A DNA stretch of 64,000 bases from Palleronia sp. LCG004. Lineage in GTDB: Bacteria; Pseudomonadota; Alphaproteobacteria; Rhodobacterales; Rhodobacteraceae. The translations under genes and the position numbers were made by a program. Each line of letters begins with the position of its first letter. The first letter of the stretch is position 1. The stretch lies in contig NZ_CP136759.1 of assembly GCF_032931615.1 (NCBI RefSeq), forward strand, positions 1,736,001 to 1,800,000, written 5' to 3'. Positions 33,587-41,736 of this stretch are shown in pieces. The notes under the pieces are model-generated. The model had not been told where the DNA came from and did not search any database. It was given only the letters and a program-made list of their open reading frames with translations.

Positions 33587-34705
33587 TTACTCCTTGCTTC
33601 TCAGTTGCTTGGACTGATTTGTGGCGAACCTAGCGGGATGGTTCGTCAATTTCCGTTCCGGATTTACCCCGCCCGGAAGACTGGCGATCGCTGAGTCTGC
33701 TTTGGCGTGCCGACCGAACCGATCGCAGTATTTCTGCGCCTCGCGGATATCCCGATGCCCACTCACGGCCATCACCTTGAAGACATCGCCCTCCACCTCG
33801 GCGATGCGGCGACAGATGGCCTTCCTGAGCCCGTGAGATGAGCAAAGGGGCAATCCTGCTTTGTCGCACCATTTCCGCATCGAACTCCCGAGGCCGCTTG
33901 GCGTCCGGCTCTTGCCGTTCGCGGTTTCGAGAAAGGTGAAAGCGTCCGTACGGACATGGCGGAGCGTCTCGGCAAGATAGGGATGGATGGTGATGCTCAC
34001 CTCCACGCCATCAGGGTTCAGCTTCGTCTTTCGACGACGATAGGCGAGCCGTCCATCGCGAACGTTCCCTCGACCGAGCTGCACTGCGTCGCATTTCGCG
34101 GCCCCCGTGTAGAGCATCAGCGTCATTGCAAGATGCGCGGGCGTCCCGATTCGGTGGATCTCGTAAAAGCGCTGGATCTCGGCCTCGTCCCACGCGTGGA
34201 ACCCGTCAGGATTGGTCGGGAACCGCTTAACGCCCCGCACGGGGTTGTCAGTGCGCCATTCCAACTCGATTGCGAGGTCCATAAGCTGCGCGAGCCGCTT
34301 TAGCGTCTTGTTCGCCCTCTGCGGTGTGCTCGCCAGTTCGGCTTTGATGGCCAGCACATGGCGACGCTGCATCTGAGAAGCCCGCTTGAGCCCGTGCTTC
34401 TTTCGCAACGGCTCAATGATTGCACGGTAATCTGCCGCGGTGCTGCCTGCGACCGTAGGCAGATGGAGCTGATAAAACTTCACGACGAGATCGGCGAACG
34501 TGCCGGGCATCGTGTGCGACACCCCTACCCCGTCCCGCGCTCTTGCGGAGTAGCCGTTCACCGCGTCGGCATAGCGGCGCTGGAACTCTTCGCTGCCCCA
34601 TTCGGTGCCAAGTTCGGCAGTGAAACCCTTCACCCGGTATCGCCAGCGGCGTTTGCCGTGGCGGTCTTGGTACGACTTTGCATAAGGGAATCGACTGTTC
34701 TTCAT
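33587..34705 (-). CDS. int: Tyrosine recombinase / integrase of the element
   Basis: A 372-residue protein: an N-terminal arm and SAM-like core-binding domain (about 65-155) and a C-terminal catalytic domain. Visible catalytic residues are the beta-hairpin Lys (RRRKTK, about 226), HGLR (291-294), H317 in SGHRD and nucleophile Y326. The first catalytic Arg, normally in TGxR, is not in place: residues 200-205 read TGAAKC. Start 34705 has GGGA five bases upstream; ATG 34720 is an alternative. It runs toward the tRNA and ends 10 bp from attL. Confidence 0.9.
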   Translation of the reverse strand: MKNSRFPYAKSYQDRHGKRRWRYRVKGFTAELGTEWGSEEFQRRYADAVNGYSARARDGVGVSHTMPGTFADLVVKFYQLHLPTVAGSTAADYRAIIEPLRKKHGLKRASQMQRRHVLAIKAELASTPQRANKTLKRLAQLMDLAIELEWRTDNPVRGVKRFPTNPDGFHAWDEAEIQRFYEIHRIGTPAHLAMTLMLYTGAAKCDAVQLGRGNVRDGRLAYRRRKTKLNPDGVEVSITIHPYLAETLRHVRTDAFTFLETANGKSRTPSGLGSSMRKWCDKAGLPLCSSHGLRKAICRRIAEVEGDVFKVMAVSGHRDIREAQKYCDRFGRHAKADSAIASLPGGVNPERKLTNHPARFATNQSKQLRSKE

Positions 34706-34706
34706 C

Positions 34707-34877
34707 TTAATCCCAGTCATTGACCTTATCGAGCTTTCCCGGCTCTCCGATGAGCACGACGATCTTTCCGTCACGGTCAATCTCGACACGCCCCACTGGC
34801 AACCCCGCCGCGACAACGCCTTTCGCGGCGCGAGTTATGTCAGCTTGCCGAAAAATAGACGCACGGCCGGCCATCAT
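34707..34877 (-). CDS. Small DNA-binding-like protein adjacent to the integrase (56 aa), possible excisionase
   Basis: The frame reads MMAGRASIFRQADITRAAKG and continues to a C-terminal acidic KVNDWD. It contains a helix-turn-helix-like start (IFRQADITRAAKGVVAAGL) and a beta hairpin (VEIDRDGKIVVLIG). Proteins of this type are regularly found directly upstream of integrases in alphaproteobacterial elements. Its ATG overlaps the stop of the preceding gene (ATGA), and its stop is one base before the integrase ATG. Excisionase function is inference. Confidence 0.75.
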   Translation of the reverse strand: MMAGRASIFRQADITRAAKGVVAAGLPVGRVEIDRDGKIVVLIGEPGKLDKVNDWD

Positions 34878-35608
34878 TTCGGCCTCGCTTCGAGAAAACG
34901 ACCAATTTCTTGGATAGTATGAAGAGAAAACCAGCGAACACTTTCTAGGTCGCCAGTCCTTATAGGATGACCATCTCCCTCCAATCGGATCTTTTCACTT
35001 TCTGATATCGTGCGACCATCATAATGGTATCCACCGCTAGGGGCATAATACTGCTCCTCAAAATACTTCCAGTCATCAGCGTTCACGCCGCTAACCCTAA
35101 ATCTTGTTATTTCATCCGGTAACTCGAAAGAAACAAAAAGCCGCTTCACGCTCGTTTCTGAAGGCTTTACGACTTCATCAGCGAATTGAGCCTCACCACC
35201 CCAAAGCAAGAACCCTTCTAATACATCTAGCGCAGAATGCGCCGACGGAAGCAGTTTCACGCTTGGAACATCAAGCCCCCTTAGTTCCCATTTTGGAGAT
35301 TCTGGATCTTCTCCAGGGTTGAAATCGTACTTTGCCACCGGTGCCCAATCGGTAAGGTAATGATTGAATCCACGGGAAGATGTGGCGCGATTAATAAAGG
35401 CTGGTGCTTCTTTGATCATCGTCGAGCCACAGATGGCATAGATTAAAGTCGCAGCATCGCGATGCGTCACCCTAGCAGCACTGCGGCCGCGACCGCCCTT
35501 TGTTACAAGTCCGGCCTCCCGCAAAACCCGCCAAGTCGTTGCTGCTTCGACATCATCGATACCAAGCGTCACCGCGACTTTCTTCTGCAGTTCACCTGGA
35601 CTAGCCAT
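34874..35608 (-). CDS. Hypothetical protein with N-terminal winged-helix-like region
   Basis: A 244-residue protein of unknown function, AT-richer than the host genes. Residues 1-50 (ELQKKVAVTLGIDDVEAATTWRVLREAGLVTKGGRGRSA) look like a DNA-binding winged helix. The rest is a mixed fold including KLLPSAHSALDVLEGFLLWGG and ends SLHTIQEIGRFLEARPK. It has a strong GAGGAGG site. Two repeated operator-like sequences lie in its promoter, so it may be autoregulated. First gene of a run with the small HTH protein and the integrase. Confidence 0.75.
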   Translation of the reverse strand: MASPGELQKKVAVTLGIDDVEAATTWRVLREAGLVTKGGRGRSAARVTHRDAATLIYAICGSTMIKEAPAFINRATSSRGFNHYLTDWAPVAKYDFNPGEDPESPKWELRGLDVPSVKLLPSAHSALDVLEGFLLWGGEAQFADEVVKPSETSVKRLFVSFELPDEITRFRVSGVNADDWKYFEEQYYAPSGGYHYDGRTISESEKIRLEGDGHPIRTGDLESVRWFSLHTIQEIGRFLEARPK

Positions 35609-35625
35609 CTGATCCTCCTCGAGCT

Positions 35626-35687
35626 CATTGGATATGTAATCCAATGGAACGCATTGCGCAACCCCCATCGGATACGAAACCCAATGG
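35626..35687. promoter_or_regulatory. Two tandem operator-like dyads upstream of the winged-helix gene
   Basis: Two related 22-base sequences start exactly 40 bases apart (35626 and 35666). Their pattern is CATyGGATAyGwAAyCCAATGG; the first has perfect ATTGGAT/ATCCAAT arms around ATGTA. On the minus strand TTGCGC (-35) and TACAT-like (-10) elements lie across the first dyad. Four-turn spacing on one face of the helix suits cooperative repressor binding. Confidence 0.6.
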
Positions 35688-35801
35688 AGGTGTGATTTGT
35701 CCGATTTGCACCATCTCTGGATCGAGCTTAATCCTGCTAAGAGAAATCAGCGCGACCTCGATCCGATTTAAGGCATACTCGCAACCGGTTGAGATGGCAT
35801 T

Positions 35802-35912
35802 CTAATCGTCGTCGGGGTTCTCACGACATGTCATAGCAATCAGCTCGACCATGCTCTGCGCGCGTTCGATCTCGTCCATCGCGCCGGGAAGAGAATCGTG
35901 GGTATCGGTCAT
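35802..35912 (-). CDS. Very small acidic protein (36 aa)
   Basis: The frame starts MTDTHDSLPGAMDEIERAQS and ends CRENPDDD. Its ATG overlaps the upstream gene's stop (ATGA), making it third in a small minus-strand operon of the element. No family is recognised; coding status rests on the coupling and on absence of competing features. Confidence 0.55.
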   Translation of the reverse strand: MTDTHDSLPGAMDEIERAQSMVELIAMTCRENPDDD

Positions 35913-36130
35913 GTGTCGGCCTCCTTCGGTTCCTGCTTTTCCTCCATTCGTTCGCATTGTTCGACAAGCTCGCCAGCCATGCGCCCAGCTAGTTCAAGGA
36001 CAATATCTATCCCTCGTTGTTCAAGCGGTGCGCCATCGCGATCGTTCTCATGGGCGAGCCGAGCGACGTTGATCAGCCCCCAGACCTGATATCCGAGAGT
36101 CGCTGCGGTCTGCTCTTTCCCCGCACTCAT
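35909..36130 (-). CDS. Small hypothetical phage protein (73 aa)
   Basis: Begins MSAGKEQTAATLGYQVWG and continues as an amphipathic helical protein (IDIVLELAGRMAGELVEQCERMEEK). A strong GGGAGGG site lies 7 bases before the ATG, and the start overlaps the upstream stop in ATGA. Function unknown; position in the divergent early operon suggests a regulatory or accessory role. Confidence 0.7.
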   Translation of the reverse strand: MSAGKEQTAATLGYQVWGLINVARLAHENDRDGAPLEQRGIDIVLELAGRMAGELVEQCERMEEKQEPKEADT

Positions 36131-36372
36131 TGGTTTGCCCTCCCAAGGGGAAGATTTACCTGGTCGAGACCGAGCGACAGCTTGTCGGCCAAGTCCTCCG
36201 CATAATTGCAGAGAAACACCCTGCCTTCTGGGCAGGCTTCTTCATTGTCGAGGTGTGTCACGATCCCCATGACGGCATGAAGGCGCGTCGCAAGGCATTG
36301 CATATCGCTGACGTGTTTCAGCAGTGCGGGCATAGCTTCTGCATTCCCCGCAGCGAGGTTTCGATAGTCCAT
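36127..36372 (-). CDS. Small hypothetical phage protein (81 aa)
   Basis: A mostly helical protein (AMPALLKHVSDMQCLATRLHAV...) with an AGGAGA site. It is first in a three-gene minus-strand operon, divergent from the HTH regulator across an 80-bp region holding two dyads. No recognisable domain. Confidence 0.7.
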   Translation of the reverse strand: MDYRNLAAGNAEAMPALLKHVSDMQCLATRLHAVMGIVTHLDNEEACPEGRVFLCNYAEDLADKLSLGLDQVNLPLGRANQ

Positions 36373-36393
36373 TGCCGGTTTCTCCTGGCTGAG

Positions 36394-36437
36394 GTATCAA
36401 TACTTAATGTTGATACTGACGGACCCGATATCCGTCA
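36394..36437. promoter_or_regulatory. Divergent regulatory region with two adjacent dyads
   Basis: Dyad 1: GTATCAA...TTGATAC (36394-36416, 9-base spacer). Dyad 2: TGACGGA...TCCGTCA (36417-36437, 7-base spacer), directly abutting. They lie between the divergent early genes at 36372 (minus) and 36453 (plus), the expected place for a prophage regulatory switch. The adjacent HTH protein is the natural candidate to bind. Confidence 0.6.
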
Positions 36438-36452
36438 ACAGGAAATGTTGAT

Positions 36453-36677
36453 ATGAACCCAGCTCAATGCCGCGCAGCTCGCGCAATGATCTCGATGACA
36501 CAGCCTAAGCTGGCTAAATCCGCGAGCCTCGGGCTTTCAACTGTTGTGGATTTTGAACGCGAGAGACGGCAGGTTTCCGATCAGGCGATCGCTGCCATGC
36601 GCGCCGCCCTTGAAGGGGCCGGTATAGAGTTCATTGATACGAACGGCGGCGGCGCAGGCGTCCGGCTTAGTAAATAG
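36453..36677 (+). CDS. XRE-type helix-turn-helix regulator (74 aa)
   Basis: The HTH occupies residues 5-50 (AQCRAARAMISMTQPKLAKSASLGLSTVVDFERERRQVS), and the protein ends AAMRAALEGAGIEFIDTNGGGAGVRL, a tail very common in small alphaproteobacterial XRE regulators. It probably controls the divergent early promoters of the element. It starts directly after a TGTTGAT half-site-like sequence. Confidence 0.85.
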   Translation: MNPAQCRAARAMISMTQPKLAKSASLGLSTVVDFERERRQVSDQAIAAMRAALEGAGIEFIDTNGGGAGVRLSK

Positions 36678-36690
36678 ATAAGAGGTTGAG

Positions 36691-36852
36691 ATGACTACTC
36701 GTCCGACCGAAACGGTGATAAGAAGAGCGATAAGGGCAGCACGGAAAGAAGGCGGGTGCATTGTCCAGATTTGTGATGATCGTGTTCTTATAATTCCACA
36801 AGAAGAGATTGAGCATACGCCCGTTAATCCAGCCGACCTTGTTCAATGGTGA
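36691..36852 (+). CDS. Small hypothetical phage protein (53 aa)
   Basis: Starts MTTRPTETVIRRAIRAARKE, then a short beta strand pair (CIVQICDDRVLIIP) and ends HTPVNPADLVQW. The N-terminal helix followed by a hairpin resembles small proteins found next to integrase-linked regulators in rhodobacterial elements. AGAGGTTGAG precedes the ATG. Second in the plus-strand early operon. Confidence 0.65.
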   Translation: MTTRPTETVIRRAIRAARKEGGCIVQICDDRVLIIPQEEIEHTPVNPADLVQW

Positions 36853-36861
36853 GGAAATTCT

Positions 36862-37122
36862 GTGAGTAATCCATATGGCACGTTTCACGTTGTTTTCTAT
36901 GAACCGAATCCCGGAGGGGCATACGATCCCGCAGAATTGCGTGATCTTGATATCGAGGCAGCTATAACTATCCCTTCTGTCGGTGACTACGTGTATGATA
37001 CCCGGGCAGGCAAATTGCCGATTGCCTATAAAGTAAAGTCTCGGCATTTTGATCCTGCGGGCGGCCGGGTAGGAGTAGTGATCGAGCAAGTGGATCAGGT
37101 CGAGAATAGTCCGTTTCTTTGA
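36862..37122 (+). CDS. Hypothetical phage protein (86 aa)
   Basis: A GTG start after GAGGAAATTCT. The protein is beta-rich (GTFHVVFYEPNPGG, ITIPSVGDYVYD, YKVKSRHFDPAGGRVGVVIEQVDQV), perhaps a small barrel. Its stop overlaps the next start (TGATG). No family recognised. Confidence 0.68.
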   Translation: MSNPYGTFHVVFYEPNPGGAYDPAELRDLDIEAAITIPSVGDYVYDTRAGKLPIAYKVKSRHFDPAGGRVGVVIEQVDQVENSPFL

Positions 37123-37280
37123 TGGCGAGACCCCCGTCCCCATCCATGCCCACAGAGAAGCAGATCAGAGATGCGCATCGCATCGTAACTGAGTTGTATC
37201 CCGACGCGCGTATAACTCACGTCGGACCAAGCGGCATTACGTTTGACCATGGAGAGAAGACCGAGCTAAATGGCTGGTAG
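37122..37280 (+). CDS. Small hypothetical phage protein (52 aa)
   Basis: Starts MARPPSPSMPTEKQIRDAHR and continues through a strand-turn-strand (DARITHVGPSGITFD). Coupled to the previous gene by TGATG. Possibly a small DNA-binding or structural accessory protein; nothing specific can be assigned. Confidence 0.62.
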   Translation: MARPPSPSMPTEKQIRDAHRIVTELYPDARITHVGPSGITFDHGEKTELNGW

Positions 37281-37355
37281 AACACTGCCTTCGCCCCAAC
37301 AGTGAGGGAAGTCACGCTAAAGCCGTCCAAGTTAATTGTGAGAGGATATTGAGAA

Positions 37356-37538
37356 ATGACTGATAGGCGACAGATTGATGGCACAGTGCGCGTGGAACAA
37401 GAATCAGTTCTTGCAGCCACCGCCTACCGAATGGCCCAAGATATCTGGAATTCGAGCCGGGAAAAATCGCCACGGATCGATGACCATGAGTTTTTTGATC
37501 TGGTGAAAAAGTGCCAGCGCTCGCTCAGAGGCCTTTGA
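37356..37538 (+). CDS. Small hypothetical phage protein (60 aa)
   Basis: A helical protein (VRVEQESVLAATAYRMAQDIWNS...FFDLVKKCQRSLRGL). GAGAGGATATTGAGAA precedes the ATG. It is the last early plus-strand gene and converges on the end of the morphogenesis operon (37550). Function unknown. Confidence 0.58.
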   Translation: MTDRRQIDGTVRVEQESVLAATAYRMAQDIWNSSREKSPRIDDHEFFDLVKKCQRSLRGL

Positions 37539-37549
37539 GTAAATTGGAT

Positions 37550-37903
37550 CTACCCCATCGCCAGATCAAACATATCCGGCGTAAGCGTCTGCCCTGACCC
37601 ACGGGGCAGGACCTTCTGCCCGTCCTGCCCCTCGCGCTGATAGGTTCGCTCCATCCAAACGGCATCCATCGCCGTGATGATTTCGACATGGTGCGGCTCA
37701 AGCGGCGTCCGCGTGAGCTGGCACCATACGGCGATCTCGGAATAGGCGATCGGGTTCGGCCCGTTGGCCCCGCACGATCGGGCGCGGGATAGCGCGCTGA
37801 ACGCATTCCAGATGATCGCGGAGCCTTCCGGCAGGCGGGCGGTGCCACCGGCCAGGCGCACGCGCAAAGCGGCGCAGAGACGGCGTTGCAGGCCTTCCAT
37901 CAA
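37550..37903 (-). CDS. Phage tail assembly chaperone-like protein
   Basis: A 117-residue protein. The stretch around GPNPIAYSEIAVWCQLTRTPLEPHHVEIITAMDAVWM matches a recurring pattern of proteins encoded beside tape-measure genes in siphophages and GTA-like clusters, usually called tail assembly chaperones. Its start overlaps the tape-measure stop (ATGA). Unusually it lies downstream of the tape measure rather than upstream. It is the last recognised gene of the late operon. Confidence 0.6.
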   Translation of the reverse strand: MMEGLQRRLCAALRVRLAGGTARLPEGSAIIWNAFSALSRARSCGANGPNPIAYSEIAVWCQLTRTPLEPHHVEIITAMDAVWMERTYQREGQDGQKVLPRGSGQTLTPDMFDLAMG

Positions 37904-40119
37904 CGCGCCCTCCGGTGCGTATTGGCCCGCGTGGCGTTCACCTTGCCCGGCAACGCGCGATCCCGTTCGGCGTTGTTCCGCTGGATGGCCTGCGCCTGCT
38001 GCACGCGGATCTGGGCGACGATCTCCCCCCGATCGGACAGCATGAGATTGCCCCCGACGACTTCGATCTTCTGAGCGCTTCCTGCGCTGCCAGTGCGCGC
38101 GCTGTCGCGAAGCGCCGCCTGCGCCTGGGGGACGTTCAGCACGCCACCGGATTGCGAAGGGACGAAGACCTCGGAGCGCGCCGTCCGCTCGTTGACGAGA
38201 TAAGGCGATCCCCCGCGCACCGGGCCGCCCGTTGCCCGTCCCGTCAGCGCGCCTCCGATTATCCCGAAGACGCCGCCCGGATCTCCGAAGCCCAGCATGG
38301 CCTTGCTGAACTGCATCCGCGCCATCTCCATCAGAAGCCCGGACAGGGAATCCTTTGCACTGGCAGAGCCGTCGAGAATAGACCCGAATAGATCCGTCAT
38401 CCGATCGGCCCCGCGCAGCGCGTTTTCCTCGATCAGGCGCAGCTTGTCGGCGGCGCTCTCGGCCCGCATTCCCGCTTCCGTGTAGGACAGCGCCAGGGCG
38501 TCAATCTCGGCCGTGAGCGATGGCGTGATCGCCTTGCCCGATGCCTGCGCTTCGTAGAGAAGCTCGGCCCGCTTCCGGGCGTATTCCAGCGCATCGCCTA
38601 CATCGCGGCCGGATTGCGCGAGGGCCAGGAGTTCGACCGCCTCGCCTTCGAGCCTTGCCATGTCGGAGCGCGTTCGTTCGATCTCGCGCTGATAATCCGA
38701 GATTTGAGCGCTGCCCCCACCGCCGCCGCCGGACGATCTGCCACCCCCGCTGGCAGGCTCGGGGGGATTATACCCGAAGTCTATGTCGATCGGCCGGCCC
38801 TTGGGACGGGGCGAGGTCGCGCCTTCCTCGGGCCAGTTGCGTTGCTGCCAGTCCTCGAAGCTGCCGCCCCTGTCGCGGGGATCGCCGCCGCGCCCGCTGC
38901 CGCTTGTAGGCAGGGTGGAGCGGAACGCCCGCGCCTCGGCCGATGCCGCCGCGAGAGCCGTGGCGATCCGGTCAATGTTCGAGATGACGCCGCCGAACTG
39001 TGCCGCATCCACGTCGCTCAGGCCGCCCAGAAGATCCCGCGCCTCGCCGATGACTTCGCCGATCTTCTCCTCGAACGCATCCGCCTCGGTCGCGCCGTTC
39101 TTGAAGGCCGTCATCTCGCGGTCGATCTCGACGAGGAGGTCGGCCAGCTCGCGGGCCGTGTCCACGTCCTGCAGATCCATCAGCCTCACGCCCGTAGGTC
39201 CGGTCGCCGCGTTGATCGCCGCGAAGAGCCCTTCATAGGCGGAGGCGATATCCTCCACGTCATCCGAGACGCCGATCGAGCCTGCCGCGTCCGCGACCTT
39301 GGCAACCGCATCGGCGAGCCCCACGACGATGGACTTCGTGAGCGACGAGATCCGTTGACCGACTTCAGCAAACTTGCGGTCAAGCTCCACCGCCTTGGCG
39401 ATGGCCTCGTCATCCATCACCGCGCCCAGCTCGTGCGCGCGGCTCACCAGGCCCCGGATGCCGCTCTCGCCCTGCGACAGCAGCTCGACGAAGCGCTCGC
39501 CGCCGGTGCCGCCGAAGACCTCATCCGCCACCCGGATCTGCGCGGCGCGGTCGAGATCCTCCATGCGCCCGATCAGGTCGAGGAATAGCTCTTGCGGTTC
39601 TTTGAGGCGGCGCGCCAAGTCACGGGCACCGTAGCCCAGCCGGTTGAACGCCTCGGCGGCCGATCCCCCGCCCGTCTCGATGAACTCGTCGGCCCGAAGC
39701 TGCAATTCCTTGAGCCCGTCCGTAAGCTGGTCCACCTCGATCCGGTTCGTCTCCGCCACGAATTTCAGTTCCTGGAACGCCTGCACGCTCACGCCCGCGC
39801 GTCGGGCCTGCGCGTCGAGGTCGGCGAGGCTGCGGATTGCCTGCGATGCCCCCTTCGTCAGTGCGCCCACGCCGGTCACCACGGCCCCGATCGCGAAGGC
39901 CTTGCCCATTGCTCCGATGCGGCTCGTGGTCGAAGCGAGCGCCTGGTTGATGCGGCCCGTGGACCGCACCATGTCCCGCTCCATCGACCGCGTGGCGCTT
40001 TGCGAACGCTGTTGCAGGTTACGATAGGTGCCGGTGCCCTGCCGCTCGGCCTTCGCCATGTTGCGCTCGAAGTCCCGGATACGGGCCTCCAGCGCGACGA
40101 TCAGGCGTTCATCATCCAT
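37900..40119 (-). CDS. Phage tail tape measure protein
   Basis: A 739-residue protein that sets tail length. It begins with a coiled-coil region (ERLIVALEARIRDFERNMAKAER), then small hydrophobic helices (GKAFAIGAVVTGVGALTKGASQAI, about 70-100), repeated helical segments with Ala/Gly/Ser, a Gly-rich linker (about 470-485), and a C-terminal part with RATGGPVRGGSPYLVNERTARSEVFVPSQSGGVL, a common tape-measure ending. It follows terL by 9 bases, an uncommon order. Length would give a tail of roughly 100 nm by the usual proportionality. Confidence 0.85.
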   Translation of the reverse strand: MDDERLIVALEARIRDFERNMAKAERQGTGTYRNLQQRSQSATRSMERDMVRSTGRINQALASTTSRIGAMGKAFAIGAVVTGVGALTKGASQAIRSLADLDAQARRAGVSVQAFQELKFVAETNRIEVDQLTDGLKELQLRADEFIETGGGSAAEAFNRLGYGARDLARRLKEPQELFLDLIGRMEDLDRAAQIRVADEVFGGTGGERFVELLSQGESGIRGLVSRAHELGAVMDDEAIAKAVELDRKFAEVGQRISSLTKSIVVGLADAVAKVADAAGSIGVSDDVEDIASAYEGLFAAINAATGPTGVRLMDLQDVDTARELADLLVEIDREMTAFKNGATEADAFEEKIGEVIGEARDLLGGLSDVDAAQFGGVISNIDRIATALAAASAEARAFRSTLPTSGSGRGGDPRDRGGSFEDWQQRNWPEEGATSPRPKGRPIDIDFGYNPPEPASGGGRSSGGGGGGSAQISDYQREIERTRSDMARLEGEAVELLALAQSGRDVGDALEYARKRAELLYEAQASGKAITPSLTAEIDALALSYTEAGMRAESAADKLRLIEENALRGADRMTDLFGSILDGSASAKDSLSGLLMEMARMQFSKAMLGFGDPGGVFGIIGGALTGRATGGPVRGGSPYLVNERTARSEVFVPSQSGGVLNVPQAQAALRDSARTGSAGSAQKIEVVGGNLMLSDRGEIVAQIRVQQAQAIQRNNAERDRALPGKVNATRANTHRRAR

Positions 40120-40128
40120 GGGTAATCC

Positions 40129-41736
40129 TCACGCTGTATAGAGATCATCGGTGAACCAGTCGGCTTCGGTCACGAGGCCGGTCTCGTCGGCGGCGCAGCG
40201 GGCCACGGCCATCGCGGTGGCAACGGCCCCGTCGATCTTGTCGCCCGACTTGCCCTTGTGGAACGATCGGTTCCCCGCCGGGTCGATCCGAAGCTGGATG
40301 TTCGAGAAGTTCCAGCGCAGGACCGGGTGCCCGCCATGCACGAAGGTGCGGGCGAGGATGGCGCGCTCCAGCTCCTTCACCGCAGGGGCCATCGTCACCC
40401 ATCCCTGCCGGAACTCGGTCACTGGGAAGCCATCATCGTTGAGATTGCCCATCATGTGCCGCCCGTAGGTCGGATCGAAGGCGATCTCGCGCACGTTGAA
40501 GCGGGCGCAAAGCTCGCGGATATGCTCCTCAACGGCCCTCAGATCGACCGTATTGCCGGGCGTCGGGATGATGAAGCCTTCCTCGGCCCATGTGACGTAA
40601 TCGACGCCGTGCAGCTCGCCCCGGCCGCGCAGGTTGTCCTCGGGGCAGAAGAAGAACGCCGCGACCTGGTATCCGTCATCGCCATCTCGCCAGCACGCGA
40701 CGACCGCCGTCAGGTCCTCGTTCTTCGACAGGTCCACCCCGATGAAGCAAGGGGCCTGCACCATATCAAGCTCTTTGAGATCCACCTCCCTCGTGCCGTC
40801 GTCATAGACGTGCATCTCGACGAAGGGCGAGGTCGATTGGTCGAGCCAGCGATTGAGGTTGAACTGCATGAAGCTGTCGCGATCGGCGGGTGAGTTCTCG
40901 GCCTTCATCGCCTTGTCCCGGAAGGCCGCGAGGTCGGGATAGCCATGCCTGAGCCCGGGATTGGTCGCGTGCCAGACTTCTTCGTCCTGCCAGTCGTCGC
41001 CCGGCTCGGCCATGAAGATCACCGGAAGCGTTGCGGGATCGTCCACCTCGCCTTTCTGGACCTTGAGGGCATAGCTTACCTGTTGCCATGCGAGGTTTTC
41101 CTGCCCGCGCCCGGAGGTCGAGGCGATGATCATCAGCGTGCCCGGCACTTTCACGAGGGCGGAATCGAGCGCCTCCCATTGGCGCAGCCCGGCCCGGCCT
41201 TCCCATGCGTGCAACTCGTCGGCGATGACGACATTCGGCGTCTTGCCGTGCAGGACCTTCCCCTCGGCCGCGACCGCCTGATACCGGACTCCGTGCGCCT
41301 TGAACGCGATGCGCGAGACGTAATCGCGGATGCTGAGATGCTTCTGCAATCGCCTGTCGTGCTGCACGATCAGGCTGGCCTCGTTGTAGAGTTCCTTGGC
41401 CTGCTCATGTGCCGCCGCTGCCGATACGATTAGCCCGCCCGGCTCGCGTTCGGGGCCGATCAGATGCAGAAGCGTCAGCCCCGCGCCAAGGCTCGTCTTG
41501 CGATTGCCGCGCGGCAGGAGAAGGACCACGCGGCGCACCACGCGCGTGCCGTCCTCGTGGCGCGGCCCGTATATGCGGCGCACGATACGTTCCTGCCACG
41601 GGTCGAGCTGGAACGGGTGGCCCAAGGCGGGGTTCTTCGGATGCTTGAGACGGCGCAGCCATTTGACCGCCCGCTCGCCGTAGCCCATCGGGTCCGGGAT
41701 CTCCGATCCGTCGTCAATCCAGCTCGGCGAGATCAT
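40129..41736 (-). CDS. Phage terminase large subunit
   Basis: A 535-residue DNA-packaging motor. The ATPase has Walker A PRGNRKT (75-81) and Walker B VVIADELHAW (about 168-177); the nuclease domain begins CFIGVDLSKNEDLTAVV (about 325) with later conserved acids (REIAFDPTYG, KSGDKIDGAVATAMAVA). It belongs to the HK97/P27-associated terminase type. The first 23 bases overlap terS. In most HK97-like modules terminase precedes portal; here it follows the connectors. Confidence 0.93.
   Translation of the reverse strand: MISPSWIDDGSEIPDPMGYGERAVKWLRRLKHPKNPALGHPFQLDPWQERIVRRIYGPRHEDGTRVVRRVVLLLPRGNRKTSLGAGLTLLHLIGPEREPGGLIVSAAAAHEQAKELYNEASLIVQHDRRLQKHLSIRDYVSRIAFKAHGVRYQAVAAEGKVLHGKTPNVVIADELHAWEGRAGLRQWEALDSALVKVPGTLMIIASTSGRGQENLAWQQVSYALKVQKGEVDDPATLPVIFMAEPGDDWQDEEVWHATNPGLRHGYPDLAAFRDKAMKAENSPADRDSFMQFNLNRWLDQSTSPFVEMHVYDDGTREVDLKELDMVQAPCFIGVDLSKNEDLTAVVACWRDGDDGYQVAAFFFCPEDNLRGRGELHGVDYVTWAEEGFIIPTPGNTVDLRAVEEHIRELCARFNVREIAFDPTYGRHMMGNLNDDGFPVTEFRQGWVTMAPAVKELERAILARTFVHGGHPVLRWNFSNIQLRIDPAGNRSFHKGKSGDKIDGAVATAMAVARCAADETGLVTEADWFTDDLYTA

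Noticed and set aside
35696..35772. Possible 24-residue leader peptide (TTG start after GGAGG) diverging from the winged-helix gene
   Set aside because: The ribosome site may belong to chance or to the operator sequence; no downstream plus-strand gene is present to regulate.
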